64,000 nucleotides of DNA, from the NCBI GenBank assembly GCA_963835885.1, contig CAWIHF010000039.1, forward strand, positions 186,001-250,000, in the 5' to 3' direction. Each line of letters opens with the position of its first letter. Position 1 is the first letter of the stretch. Of this stretch, positions 25,699 through 34,851 are shown piece after piece. Source of the DNA: Roseiarcus sp963835885 (GTDB lineage Bacteria; Pseudomonadota; Alphaproteobacteria; Rhizobiales; Beijerinckiaceae). Under the pieces are notes generated by a model, which saw only the letters and a program-made list of their open reading frames with translations, was not told the origin of the DNA and did not search any database. Made by a program: the position numbers and the translations under genes.

Positions 25699-27374
25699 AG
25701 CGCCTCACGCGATCCGGCGCGCTCGCCGGCCTTCTCAGCCTTGCCGCGGGATCGGCCCACGCCGCCGGCCCCATCGAGGCCGGCACGATCCAGCCGGTCG
25801 ACTGGAGCGCCGTCATCATCTTCCTCGTTTTCGTCGCGGTGACACTCGGCATCACTTATTGGGCGGCGCAACACACGCGTACGACCAAGGACTTCTACGC
25901 GGCCGGCGGCGGCATCACCGGATTCCAAAACGGCCTGGCGATCGCCGGCGACTATATGTCGGCGGCCTCGTTCCTCGGCATCACCGCGCTGGTCTACGCC
26001 GGCGGCTATTACGGGCTGATCTATTCGATCGGCTTCCTCGTCGGTTGGCCGTTCATCATGTTCCTGATGGCCGAGCCGCTGCGCAACCTCGGCCAATTCA
26101 CCTTCGCCGACGTCGTGTCCTATCGCCTTCAGGCGACCCCGATGCGGGCCATGGCGGCGACCGGCACGCTGGTCGTCGTGGCGCTCTATCTGATCGCGCA
26201 GATGGTCGGCGCAGGACAGTTGATCGAACTTCTGTTCGGCCTGCCCTACCTTTGGGCGGTCGTCGTGGTCGGCGTCCTGATGATCATTTACGTCACTTTC
26301 GGCGGCATGATCGCCACCACCTGGGTGCAAATCATCAAAGCGGGACTCCTGTTGTTCGGCTCGACCTTGATGGCGCTGCTCGTGCTGGCGCAGTTCGGCT
26401 TCGACTTCAATGCGCTCATCACCAAGGCGGTCGAGGTCCATCCGAGGCACGAAGCAATCCTGACACCCGGCTCGGCGATCGCCAATCCGATCAACGCCTT
26501 CTCGCTCGGCCTGGCGCTGATGTTCGGCACCGCCGGCCTGCCTCACATCCTCATGCGCTTCTTCACCGTCGGCAACGCCAAAGAGGCGCGCAAGTCGGTG
26601 TTTTGGGCGACCACCTTCATCGGCTATTTCTATATCCTGACCTTCATCATCGGCTTCGGCGCGATCATTCTGGTCGGGACGAACCCTGCCTATCACGTCG
26701 GCAACGACATCAAGGGCGCTCTCCTGGGCGGCGGCAATATGCCGGCGATCCATCTCGCCCAAGCGGTCGGCGGCAACCTAATGAAGGGCTTCATCGCTGC
26801 GGTGGCGTTCGCCACGATCCTCGCGGTCGTTTCGGGCCTGACGCTGTCGGGCGCGAGCGCGGTCAGCCACGACCTCTACGCCAGCGTGTTCCGACGCGGC
26901 AGGGTCGAAGAAGGCGCTGAAGTGCGGGTATCGCGGATCACCACTGTCATTCTCGGCGTTCTCGCAATCATTCTCGGCGTTCTGTTCGAGAAGGTGAACG
27001 TCGCCTTCATGGTCGGCCTTGCCTTCGCGGTCGCCGCCAGCGCCAACTTCCCGGTGCTGCTGCTCTCGATGCTGTGGAAGGGCCTGACAACTCGGGGCGC
27101 CTTTATCGGAGGCTTCGTCGGCCTGATCAGCGCGGTGGTGCTGACGATCTTCAGCCCGTCGATCTGGGTCGCCGTTCTCGGGCACGATAAAGCCGGCGCT
27201 TGGTTCCCCTACGTTTCGCCAGCGCTGTTCACCATGCCGATTTCGTTTATCTGCTGCTGGCTATTCTCGGTCACCGATAAGTCGAGGATCGCGATCAGCG
27301 AGCGGGACGTTTTTGAAGCGCAGTACGTGCGCTCCCAGACCGGCATCGGCGCGGACGTCGCGACTGCGCATTGA
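25695..27374 (+). CDS. actP: Cation/acetate symporter
   Basis: Sodium:solute symporter family permease of 559 residues taking up acetate, propionate and similar short acids. It has a signal-like first segment ending AAGPIEAG, then about 13 membrane segments, with TKDFYAAGGGITGFQNGLAIAGDYMSAASF cut here as FYAAGGGITGFQNGLAIAG and GDYMSAASFLGI, and GLTLSGASAVSHDLYA later on. ATG 25695 overlaps the DUF485 stop. Uptake of acetate or propionate would feed the propionyl-CoA synthetase at 45.8 kb. Confidence 0.94.
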   Translation: MKRLTRSGALAGLLSLAAGSAHAAGPIEAGTIQPVDWSAVIIFLVFVAVTLGITYWAAQHTRTTKDFYAAGGGITGFQNGLAIAGDYMSAASFLGITALVYAGGYYGLIYSIGFLVGWPFIMFLMAEPLRNLGQFTFADVVSYRLQATPMRAMAATGTLVVVALYLIAQMVGAGQLIELLFGLPYLWAVVVVGVLMIIYVTFGGMIATTWVQIIKAGLLLFGSTLMALLVLAQFGFDFNALITKAVEVHPRHEAILTPGSAIANPINAFSLGLALMFGTAGLPHILMRFFTVGNAKEARKSVFWATTFIGYFYILTFIIGFGAIILVGTNPAYHVGNDIKGALLGGGNMPAIHLAQAVGGNLMKGFIAAVAFATILAVVSGLTLSGASAVSHDLYASVFRRGRVEEGAEVRVSRITTVILGVLAIILGVLFEKVNVAFMVGLAFAVAASANFPVLLLSMLWKGLTTRGAFIGGFVGLISAVVLTIFSPSIWVAVLGHDKAGAWFPYVSPALFTMPISFICCWLFSVTDKSRIAISERDVFEAQYVRSQTGIGADVATAH

Positions 27375-27619
27375 GCGCGCGGGAGCGAGGAGAATAAAGA
27401 GCGAATTGGGCGTCCGGCCTCGACCGGGCGCCGCGCAGTCTCCGCCAGAAGGCCGGCTACGAGGTAGGCGAGCGCAACGAGCACGAAGAGGGCGAGCGCG
27501 GCCCCGACGCCATAGACGACGAGGGTGGCAAAGTCCTGCGCCCGCCGCGGCCGGAATCCCTCCATGGAATTCACCGTCGAAACGACCAGGTTGAAGGCCA
27601 GCTCGCAGGCGAACTGCAA
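27209..27619 (-). CDS. Possible small membrane protein, doubtful
   Basis: Open frame of 136 codons converging on and overlapping the 3' end of actP by about 165 bases. Its first part contains a plausible membrane helix (ATLVVYGVGAALALFVLVALAYLVAGLLA shortened: VVYGVGAALALFVLVALAYL) and a basic flank (GFRPRRAQ). The part inside actP looks like antisense translation. Either a short membrane protein or remains of a larger gene in a decayed stretch; not recognised. Confidence 0.3.
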   Translation of the reverse strand: MQFACELAFNLVVSTVNSMEGFRPRRAQDFATLVVYGVGAALALFVLVALAYLVAGLLAETARRPVEAGRPIRSLFSSLPRAQCAVATSAPMPVWERTYCASKTSRSLIAILDLSVTENSQQQINEIGMVNSAGET

Positions 27620-27829
27620 GGGGTGCCTTTAGTCCCTTACGGACTGACTCGTGACATTTTTTACGCAAATTGGCGTTGCGGCAGAAATATTTTTTGGCAC
27701 AATGGTCCGGCCTTAACGGCTTGAACCCAATGGGTTCTTACCCTGCACCCGCGTTGGCGGGAACAATTTGGGCGGATGTGAATCGGCAGATCATCCAAAT
27801 TTGCCCGCACAGCCGAGGGTGGTTGTTGC

Positions 27830-27964
27830 TCAAACGCCTGACGCCTTTTTGTTCCGGCTACGCCGGCTTAGGTCGAGCACCATAATCGTGACGATGACGG
27901 CGATGACGCCATCGGAAAAGGTTTCGAGACGGGCCTTCGAGAAGCGTCCATCGTTTTCGGCCAT
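27830..27964 (-). pseudogene. Truncated TMEM175 (DUF1211) channel-family gene
   Basis: The first 32 or so codons from ATG 27964 encode the unmistakable first helix of TMEM175-family proteins, with the RxxxFSD signature (KARLETFSDGVIAVIVTIMV). After VLDL the similarity stops and a TGA follows at codon 45, whereas full members have about 200 residues. No continuation was found in other frames in the next 200 bases, so most of the gene is deleted. It lies in the poorly coding stretch between actP and 28435. Confidence 0.7.
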
Positions 27965-27997
27965 CTCATCGCTCCCAGCGGCCGAGACTGGAAATGA

Positions 27998-28028
27998 GAA
28001 GAGCCGCCCCTCGACGGAACGGCTCTTC
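27998..28028. terminator. Strong hairpin, possible terminator
   Basis: Nine-bp perfect stem GAAGAGCCG / CGGCTCTTC with a 13-nt loop. No long T-run follows on either strand, so termination is plausible but not certain; on the minus strand it lies between the 24-codon ORF and the TMEM175 fragment. Confidence 0.4.
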
Positions 28029-28084
28029 CATTGTCGCGCCCACGCGGGTTCGCCCGGGCCTAGGATGTTTGCCTATAGGGAACG

Positions 28085-28159
28085 CTACGCGCGAAATTCC
28101 TTCGCGGGGACAATAACCCAGGCCTTGTCGATCACTCGGGGCTGATGACAATGAGACAC
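28085..28159 (-). CDS. 24-codon ORF with a perfect extended Shine-Dalgarno sequence
   Basis: GTG 28159 opens a 24-codon frame (MSHCHQPRVIDKAWVIVPAK, then EFRA) ending TAG at 28085. Seven bases before the start is GGAGG inside AAAGGAGGTGATCC, complementary to the 3' end of 16S rRNA over about 16 bases. An in-frame ATG at 28198 would give 37 codons, with the Shine-Dalgarno inside the gene. No family recognised. The peptide is basic with two His and one Cys near its start. Translation is likely from the sequence alone; a leader peptide is also possible, but no downstream gene on this strand is close. Confidence 0.45.
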   Translation of the reverse strand: MSHCHQPRVIDKAWVIVPAKEFRA

Positions 28160-28245
28160 TGGATCACCTCCTTTCGGCTGGTTGACGACGGAAGTCATGT
28201 TACGGTGATTCGCGAAATTTGAAAGCCGCAATTTTCGCCGCGAGG

Positions 28246-28260
28246 TTAAGGTATTGTTAA
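28246..28260. promoter_or_regulatory. CtrA-type site TTAA-N7-TTAA
   Basis: TTAA (28246-28249), seven bases, TTAA (28257-28260) is an exact match to the alphaproteobacterial CtrA consensus. It lies between the 24-codon ORF (minus) and the secreted protein gene at 28435 (plus). Such sites are rare by chance in GC-rich DNA, but binding is not shown. Confidence 0.4.
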
Positions 28261-28434
28261 ATGTTAGGCAGCCGCGGCGAAAAAGACGGCCGCCGGCGTC
28301 CCTTGGATCGGCCGTATTGATCTCGCATAATTTGCTTTGCGCTTGATCCGAAACCGCACTCGGAAGCGTAATTGTCAACGGGCGGGGCTTCCGACGCGTT
28401 TCAGTGCGGCGCGTCCCTCGAGGAGTTTGACCCA

Positions 28435-28911
28435 ATGTGCGCATTCAAACTGACCCGACGAGCAGCTATCGTGTCACTGGTCGCCTTTGCAGGCTCGCCT
28501 GCGATCGCGGCCCACAAAGCCCTTGCGCGGCTGGGCCCATTCGGCGGCATTCGGGTCGATGTCGCGCCGCTCAGGCAGAACGCCGGCGATCCGACGGCGA
28601 GCTGGGTCGCGCAGACGCTTCCCACCGCGATCGCCGCGGCTCTCAACTCGGTCGGACGCGGCGGGGCGAGCGTCGCCGTGACCATCGAATACGTCATTTT
28701 AGGGCCGAACAGCGGCGGAGTCGGTCCAGCCGGCTCGTCGCCCGACCAGATGGTTGGCACGGTCTCGATCGACGGGGTCGAGCGCCCGCTGCGGGCGACC
28801 ACCTATTACTATCCTTCGCCCGTCGACAATACGATGATCGAGCAGTCGAACTACGACCGCGTTTATCAGCTGTCCCGCGCGTTCGCGTTCTGGGTCGCCC
28901 GGGAGGTCTGA
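28435..28911 (+). CDS. Secreted hypothetical protein
   Basis: Protein of 158 residues with a basic N-terminus and hydrophobic core (FKLTRRAAIVSLVAFAGSPA) ending in AIAA, probably a signal peptide. The mature part begins with an amphipathic strand (FGGIRVDVAPLRQN), has PTAIAAALNSVGRGGASVAV and VTIEYVILGP, and ends YQLSRAFAFWVAREV. GAGGAG lies about nine bases before ATG 28435. I do not recognise the family; the pattern recalls periplasmic or envelope-associated proteins. Confidence 0.7.
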   Translation: MCAFKLTRRAAIVSLVAFAGSPAIAAHKALARLGPFGGIRVDVAPLRQNAGDPTASWVAQTLPTAIAAALNSVGRGGASVAVTIEYVILGPNSGGVGPAGSSPDQMVGTVSIDGVERPLRATTYYYPSPVDNTMIEQSNYDRVYQLSRAFAFWVAREV

Positions 28912-28961
28912 CGTTTACCGCGGGGCGACGGTCCGAGCCATGGAGTCCCAGGCAGCGCCGC

Positions 28962-30302
<1,341 letters not shown>

Positions 30303-30503
30303 CTGGCGACCCTCCTTTGCAGATCCCCGCGGTTCCGCCAAGACCCCATTCCATAGCGCAAAATTGCTCGAAATGCTTTCACAAATGTTTTCATTGTGTT
30401 CATCGGCGGTGGCCAATCCGGCGTTGCCGCTGCCCCGGCGCGCGACTAGAGTGAAACGGCCGCGCCGTCTTCCTTGGCGCGCAAAACGGTGAGAACGCCG
30501 TCG

Positions 30504-32132
30504 ATGATCCGCTCTATCGCCACGAAACCCTTCCCCGACCAGAAGCCCGGCACCTCGGGCCTGCGCAAGAAGGTTCCGGTTTTCCGCACGCCCGGATATC
30601 TGGAGAATTTCGTCCAGTCGATCTTCGATTCGCTCGAAGGCTACCAGGGCGAGACGCTGGTGGTCGGCGGAGATGGGCGCTTTTTCAACCGCGAGGCGAT
30701 CCAGATCGTCGCGAAAATGGCTGCCGCCAACGGCTTCGGCCGCATCGTGATTGGCCGGGACGGGATCCTGTCGACGCCGGCCGCTTCAGCGCTGATCCGT
30801 CATATCGAAGCGTTCGGCGGGATCATCCTCTCGGCGAGCCACAACCCGGGCGGCCCGGACGGCGATTTCGGCGTCAAATACAACATCGGCGCCGGTGGTC
30901 CGGCGCCGGAAAAGATCACCGACGCGATCTTCACCCGCACCAAGACCATAGACGCCTATACGATCTCCGACGCGCCGGACATCGACCTCGACCGACTAGG
31001 CGGAGTCAGCCTCGAAGGCGCCAGGGTCGAGATCGTCGATCCGGTGACGCAATATTTGTCTTTGATGAAGACATTGTTTGACTTCGAGGCGCTCCGCACT
31101 CTGTTCGCGTCCGGGTTCCGCATGCGTTTCGATGCGATGCACGCCGTCACCGGCCCTTACGCGCACGCGATCTTCGAACGCGAGCTCGGCGCGCCGGTCG
31201 GGACGGTGGTCAACGGGACGCCGCTGCCCGATTTTGGCGGCCATCATCCCGATCCCAACCCCACTTACGCCAAGGACCTGTATGACCTGATGATGTCGCC
31301 CTCCGCCCCGGACTTCGGCGCGGCCTCGGACGGCGATGGCGACCGCAACATGGTGGTCGGACGGGGCATGTACGTGACCCCTTCGGACTCGCTTGCGGTT
31401 CTGGCAGCCAACGCCGCCCTCGCCCCGGGTTACGCGAAAGGGCTGGCGGGCGTCGCGCGCTCGATGCCGACCAGCGCCGCGGCCGATCGCGTCGCGGAAA
31501 AGCTCGGCATCCGCGCCTATGAGACGCCGACCGGCTGGAAGTTCTTCGGCAACCTGCTCGACGCGGGGCTCGCAACGCTCTGCGGGGAGGAGAGTTTCGG
31601 CACGGGCTCCGATCACATCAGGGAGAAGGACGGCGTCTGGGCGGTGCTGTTCTGGCTCAACATCCTGGCCAAGCGGCGGACTTCGGTCCTCGAAACGATT
31701 CGGGAGCATTGGCGGACCTACGGCCGAAACTATTATACCCGGCACGACTACGACGAGATCGACCTCGCTGCCGCGCAAGGGCTGATCGCGGCATTGCGCG
31801 ATGCGACCGCGACGCTGGCAGGCAAGCGCTTCAGATCGCTGACCGTCGAGGCGGCCGACGACTTCGCCTATCACGATCCGGTCGACGGGTCGGATTCCGA
31901 TCATCAGGGCGTGCGGATAATGTTCGAGGGCGGCTCGCGCATCGTCTACCGCCTTTCGGGCACCGGCACTGTCGGGGCCACCTTGCGTGTCTATATCGAG
32001 CGCTACGAGAAGCCGGACGGCGATCTCGGGCAGGACACCCAGGCCGCGCTCGCCGACCTCATCCAGCTCTCGCGCGAGCTGGCGGGGATCGAGCAGCGGA
32101 CGGGGCGAAAGGCGCCGGACGTCGTCACCTGA
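30504..32132 (+). CDS. pgm: Alpha-D-glucose phosphate-specific phosphoglucomutase
   Basis: Interconverts glucose-1-phosphate and glucose-6-phosphate for glycogen, exopolysaccharide and nucleotide-sugar synthesis. The 542 residues show KPGTSGLRKKVPVF, the active-site serine in LSASHNPGGPDGDFG, the metal loop SDGDGDRNMV, the sugar-binding CGEESFGTGSDHIREKDG and the C-terminal RLSGTGTVGATLRVY. ATG 30504 is the family start; an in-frame TTG at 30474 is less likely. It is 201 bases from glmM and divergent from it. Confidence 0.95.
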   Translation: MIRSIATKPFPDQKPGTSGLRKKVPVFRTPGYLENFVQSIFDSLEGYQGETLVVGGDGRFFNREAIQIVAKMAAANGFGRIVIGRDGILSTPAASALIRHIEAFGGIILSASHNPGGPDGDFGVKYNIGAGGPAPEKITDAIFTRTKTIDAYTISDAPDIDLDRLGGVSLEGARVEIVDPVTQYLSLMKTLFDFEALRTLFASGFRMRFDAMHAVTGPYAHAIFERELGAPVGTVVNGTPLPDFGGHHPDPNPTYAKDLYDLMMSPSAPDFGAASDGDGDRNMVVGRGMYVTPSDSLAVLAANAALAPGYAKGLAGVARSMPTSAAADRVAEKLGIRAYETPTGWKFFGNLLDAGLATLCGEESFGTGSDHIREKDGVWAVLFWLNILAKRRTSVLETIREHWRTYGRNYYTRHDYDEIDLAAAQGLIAALRDATATLAGKRFRSLTVEAADDFAYHDPVDGSDSDHQGVRIMFEGGSRIVYRLSGTGTVGATLRVYIERYEKPDGDLGQDTQAALADLIQLSRELAGIEQRTGRKAPDVVT

Positions 32133-32263
32133 GGCCCGAGCGTCTCCTCGGCGAAAAAGCGGGCTACCGACGGGCCCGCTCGACGTGCACATTGCCAGGA
32201 TACAGCATGGCGCACCCCGCTGGAACAGGCGATTTGAAGCTCTACCCAAATAAACAGAAAGAC

Positions 32264-32337
32264 TGGAGCGGGTGAAGGGAATCGAACCCTCGTATTCAGC
32301 TTGGAAGGCTGCTGCTCTACCATTGAGCTACACCCGC
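32264..32337 (-). tRNA. tRNA-Gly(TCC)
   Basis: A 74-nt tRNA including an encoded CCA end. The acceptor arm pairs GCGGGTG with CACCCGC, the D arm contains AGCTCAATGGTAGAGC, the anticodon loop CTTCCAA gives TCC, and the T arm contains GGTTCGATTCC. It reads Gly GGA (and GGG) codons. Confidence 0.97.
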
Positions 32338-32476
32338 GCCGGAGCCCGAACACGCGCGCGGCGGGCGGAGCCGAACTCCGTCCGTTTCATCGCAATCCCC
32401 GGCGGTGAAGTCAATGCGGGGCACGTACGTATATGGACTGGATAGATTCTGAGGAGGCTCAGCTCCTCGCCCACGG

Positions 32477-33022
32477 TCAACGCCCATACATGCTGGTCAG
32501 AGTCGCCTTCGCCAGCGTGTGGGCGCGCACATTGAACCCCACGACGGCCGGCGAGGCGTTGGCGTCGACATCGAGTTTGTCCACGTCGAGAGCAAAGACG
32601 GTAATCTGGTAGTGGTGCGGTTTCCCCTTGGGCGGGCAGGGGCCGCCGTAGCCTGGCAGGCTATAGTCGTTGCGAACCTGGAGCGCTCCCGCGGGCAGTC
32701 CCGTTCCGCTCCCCGCACCCTTGGGCAGCCCGGTCGTATCGGCCGGCAGGTCGGCGACCCACCAGTGCCAGAAGCCGCTGCCGGTCGGCGCGTCGGGGTC
32801 GTACATGCTGATGGCGAAACTCTTCGTCCCCTTGGGTGCGCCGGACCAAGAGAGCGCAGGCGACACGTTCTTGCCCGTGCAGTCCGAGCCGTTGAAGACC
32901 TGCTCATTGGCGATTTTGCCGCCAGCCTTTATGTCCGGGCTGGTCAAGCTCATCGCCCCGGCTGCGCTGGCGCCAGCGCAGCCGGCGACGGTAAGAATGC
33001 TCAAGCCCGCAATCAGGCGCAT
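32477..33022 (-). CDS. YbhB/YbcL family PEBP-like protein, exported
   Basis: Phosphatidylethanolamine-binding-protein fold, related to Raf kinase inhibitor proteins; bacterial role unclear. ATG 33022 opens a signal sequence (MRLIAGLSILTVAGCAGASA) with a lipobox-like VAGC, so it may be a lipoprotein. Characteristic motifs: NVSPALSWSGAP, SMYDPDAPTGSGFWHWWVAD, NDYSLPGYGGPCPPKG and PHHYQITVFALD. About 181 residues, normal length. It stands alone between tRNA-Gly and the divergent dmeR remnant. Confidence 0.88.
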   Translation of the reverse strand: MRLIAGLSILTVAGCAGASAAGAMSLTSPDIKAGGKIANEQVFNGSDCTGKNVSPALSWSGAPKGTKSFAISMYDPDAPTGSGFWHWWVADLPADTTGLPKGAGSGTGLPAGALQVRNDYSLPGYGGPCPPKGKPHHYQITVFALDVDKLDVDANASPAVVGFNVRAHTLAKATLTSMYGR

Positions 33023-33177
33023 GGATGTCGTCCTCCCGAATGAGCCGCCGCTCGCGGGCCTCGCCGCTCGGCGAATGGACGATATTCGTCCGACCCCCCG
33101 ACCCCGGCCCCGATGCAAGCGGGGCGTCGATCATCGAATTCGCGTGGGATAGGCTACCGACGGACGTATAATAGCGC

Positions 33178-33459
33178 ATGACTCGCACAATCGGGGACAA
33201 GCGGAAGATTTGGCGCGCGTGCGCCGCATTCGCGGCCAGGTCGAGTTGGTCGAGAGCGCCCGACGGCGAGGCCGGCTGCGAGAAGGTCATGCATCTGGAT
33301 TGCCGCGGTGCGGGGCTGACGGCGGAGGTGGTCGACGACAACCCGCTGATTTATCTGGTCCACGCGTCGCGCCGTCCGGACGCGTTGAACGCCCAAGCGG
33401 CTGACGCGTTGATCGACGTCGTGCGAACCTATTTCTTAGATGAGACTCGCCATGGGTGA
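33178..33459 (+). pseudogene. dmeR: Decayed RcnR/CsoR-type metal-responsive repressor (DmeR-like)
   Basis: The frame starts as a normal repressor (MTRTIGDKRKI) and ends as one (RRPDALNAQAADALIDVVRTY), but the middle alternates between frames. ARVRRIRGQVELVE is in a second frame, DGEAGCEKVMHL returns to the first, IAAVRG is in another, LTAEVVDD returns again. Four small indels that cancel pairwise explain this. The conserved cysteine (GCEKV) remains, but the two histidine ligands expected after EVVDD read Asn and Tyr. In relatives dmeR represses dmeF, which overlaps its 3' end. Confidence 0.75.
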
Positions 33460-34687
33460 ATCCAAAAGCGCGGACTTTACGGCCTTCCACGGCCACGTTT
33501 TCCTTGGCAAGGGGCACGAAAAGAGCGAGCGCAGAACTTGGGCCGTCATCTGGCTCTGCGCCGCCATGATGCTGGTCGAGATCGTCGGCGGCTGGCTGTT
33601 CGGTTCGATCGCGCTCATCGCCGACGGCCTCCATATGAGCACGCACGCCGGCGCTTTGCTGCTGGCGGCGCTCGCCTACACCTTCGCCCGCCAGTACGCC
33701 AACGACCCGCGCTTCACCTTCGGCACCGGCAAGCTCGGCGACCTCGCCGGCTTTACCAGCGCGATCGTTCTGGCGATGATCGCGCTCCTGATCGGCTACG
33801 AGGCGGTGAGCCGCCTGTTCGCGCCGGCGCCGATCCGCTTTGCCGAGGCGATTCCGATCGCCTTTCTCGGCCTCTCCGTCAACCTCGCGAGCGCGTGGCT
33901 CCTGAGCGGCGGCGATCATCCGGGGCACAGCCACGGTTCGGCCCACAGCGGCGATCACCACGACGATTCGAAGTGGGTCCCGACCCGCGACGGCGATGCG
34001 GTCCTCGAGGTATTCGAGGACGGCGTTCCACCGCGGTTCCGCCTCACGCGCGAGACCGGCTCTGCCCTGTCCGCCTCCGCCGCAAGCATCGAAACGGTGC
34101 GCCCGGACGGCGCGCGGCGGGTCTTCGACTTCGCCGACCGCGGCGGATTTTTGGAATCGATCGACGAAATTCCGGAGCCGCATGCGTTCGACGCCGAGGT
34201 CATTATCGACGGCGAGAGGAGCCGGGTTGTCTTCGAGGAGCATGAGCACGCGCATGGCGCGGCAACTCGCGACAATAACATGCGCGCCGCGATCATCCAT
34301 GTCCTGGCGGACGCCACCGTCTCGGTCATGGTCATCGTCGGGCTGGTCCTGGCAAAGCTGTTCGGCTGGCTGTGGATGGATCCGCTTGCCGGCATAATCG
34401 GCGCGCTGGTGATCGCAAGCTGGTCGGTCGCGCTCATTCGGGACACTGGCGCCGTTCTGCTCGACATGAACCCCGATCGCAGTATGGCCGACAATCTTCG
34501 TCGCGCCATCGAGCGCGAAGGCGACGAGATCGCCGATCTGCATCTCTGGCGGCTCGGCCCCGGGCATCTGGGCGCAATCGTTTCGGTGGTGACGCCGAGC
34601 GCGCGGAGCGAGGCGGACTACCGCGCACGGCTGGCGCGGTTCCGCTCGCTGTCGCATTTGACGATCGAGGTGAGGCGCGCGACGTGA
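33440..34687 (+). CDS. dmeF: Cation diffusion facilitator, Co/Ni efflux protein DmeF
   Basis: Inner-membrane proton-driven exporter, most likely for Co(II) and Ni(II). The 415 residues have six membrane helices with metal-site motifs in helix II (LIADGLHMSTHAGALLL) and helix V (IIHVLADATVSVMVI), and the large hydrophilic insert typical of DmeF between helices IV and V, starting with a His-rich stretch (HPGHSHGSAHSGDHHDD). A cytoplasmic domain ends it (DLHLWRLGPGHLGAIVSVV). ATG 33452 (MGESKSADF) is an alternative start. With dmeR broken, repression may be lost. Confidence 0.9.
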   Translation: MRLAMGESKSADFTAFHGHVFLGKGHEKSERRTWAVIWLCAAMMLVEIVGGWLFGSIALIADGLHMSTHAGALLLAALAYTFARQYANDPRFTFGTGKLGDLAGFTSAIVLAMIALLIGYEAVSRLFAPAPIRFAEAIPIAFLGLSVNLASAWLLSGGDHPGHSHGSAHSGDHHDDSKWVPTRDGDAVLEVFEDGVPPRFRLTRETGSALSASAASIETVRPDGARRVFDFADRGGFLESIDEIPEPHAFDAEVIIDGERSRVVFEEHEHAHGAATRDNNMRAAIIHVLADATVSVMVIVGLVLAKLFGWLWMDPLAGIIGALVIASWSVALIRDTGAVLLDMNPDRSMADNLRRAIEREGDEIADLHLWRLGPGHLGAIVSVVTPSARSEADYRARLARFRSLSHLTIEVRRAT

Positions 34688-34839
34688 TGGCGGCGGAAGA
34701 ATTCCTTGCATGTCTTGAAATCTTGTCAAACCCGAGACACAGCTCGAGGCGGACGACAGATGTCGAGGAAACCGCACTGGATGCCGCGAAGAAGGCAGGT
34801 GTCCGCATCCTCGCGAGGACCTTCCGCCAAGCTAACTAG
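34687..34839 (+). CDS. Possible 50-codon ORF coupled to dmeF
   Basis: ATG 34687 overlaps the dmeF stop as TGATG and opens a 50-codon frame (MAAEEFLACLEILSNPRHSS ... AAKKAGVRILARTF) ending TAG. The start arrangement suggests translational coupling and the sequence is predicted helical and soluble, but there is no recognised family and the frame is short enough to occur by chance. Confidence 0.3.
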   Translation: MAAEEFLACLEILSNPRHSSRRTTDVEETALDAAKKAGVRILARTFRQAN

Positions 34840-34851
34840 TCTTAGTCTAGT

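Noticed and set aside
28150..28175. Fragment of a 16S rRNA gene 3' end
   Set aside because: The identity covers only about 17 bases and ends there; the stretch is better explained as a Shine-Dalgarno sequence read on the minus strand.
33178..33459. A new family of small protein between pebp and dmeF
   Set aside because: The ends match DmeR-type repressors and the middle matches them in other frames, so it is a decayed copy, not a new protein.
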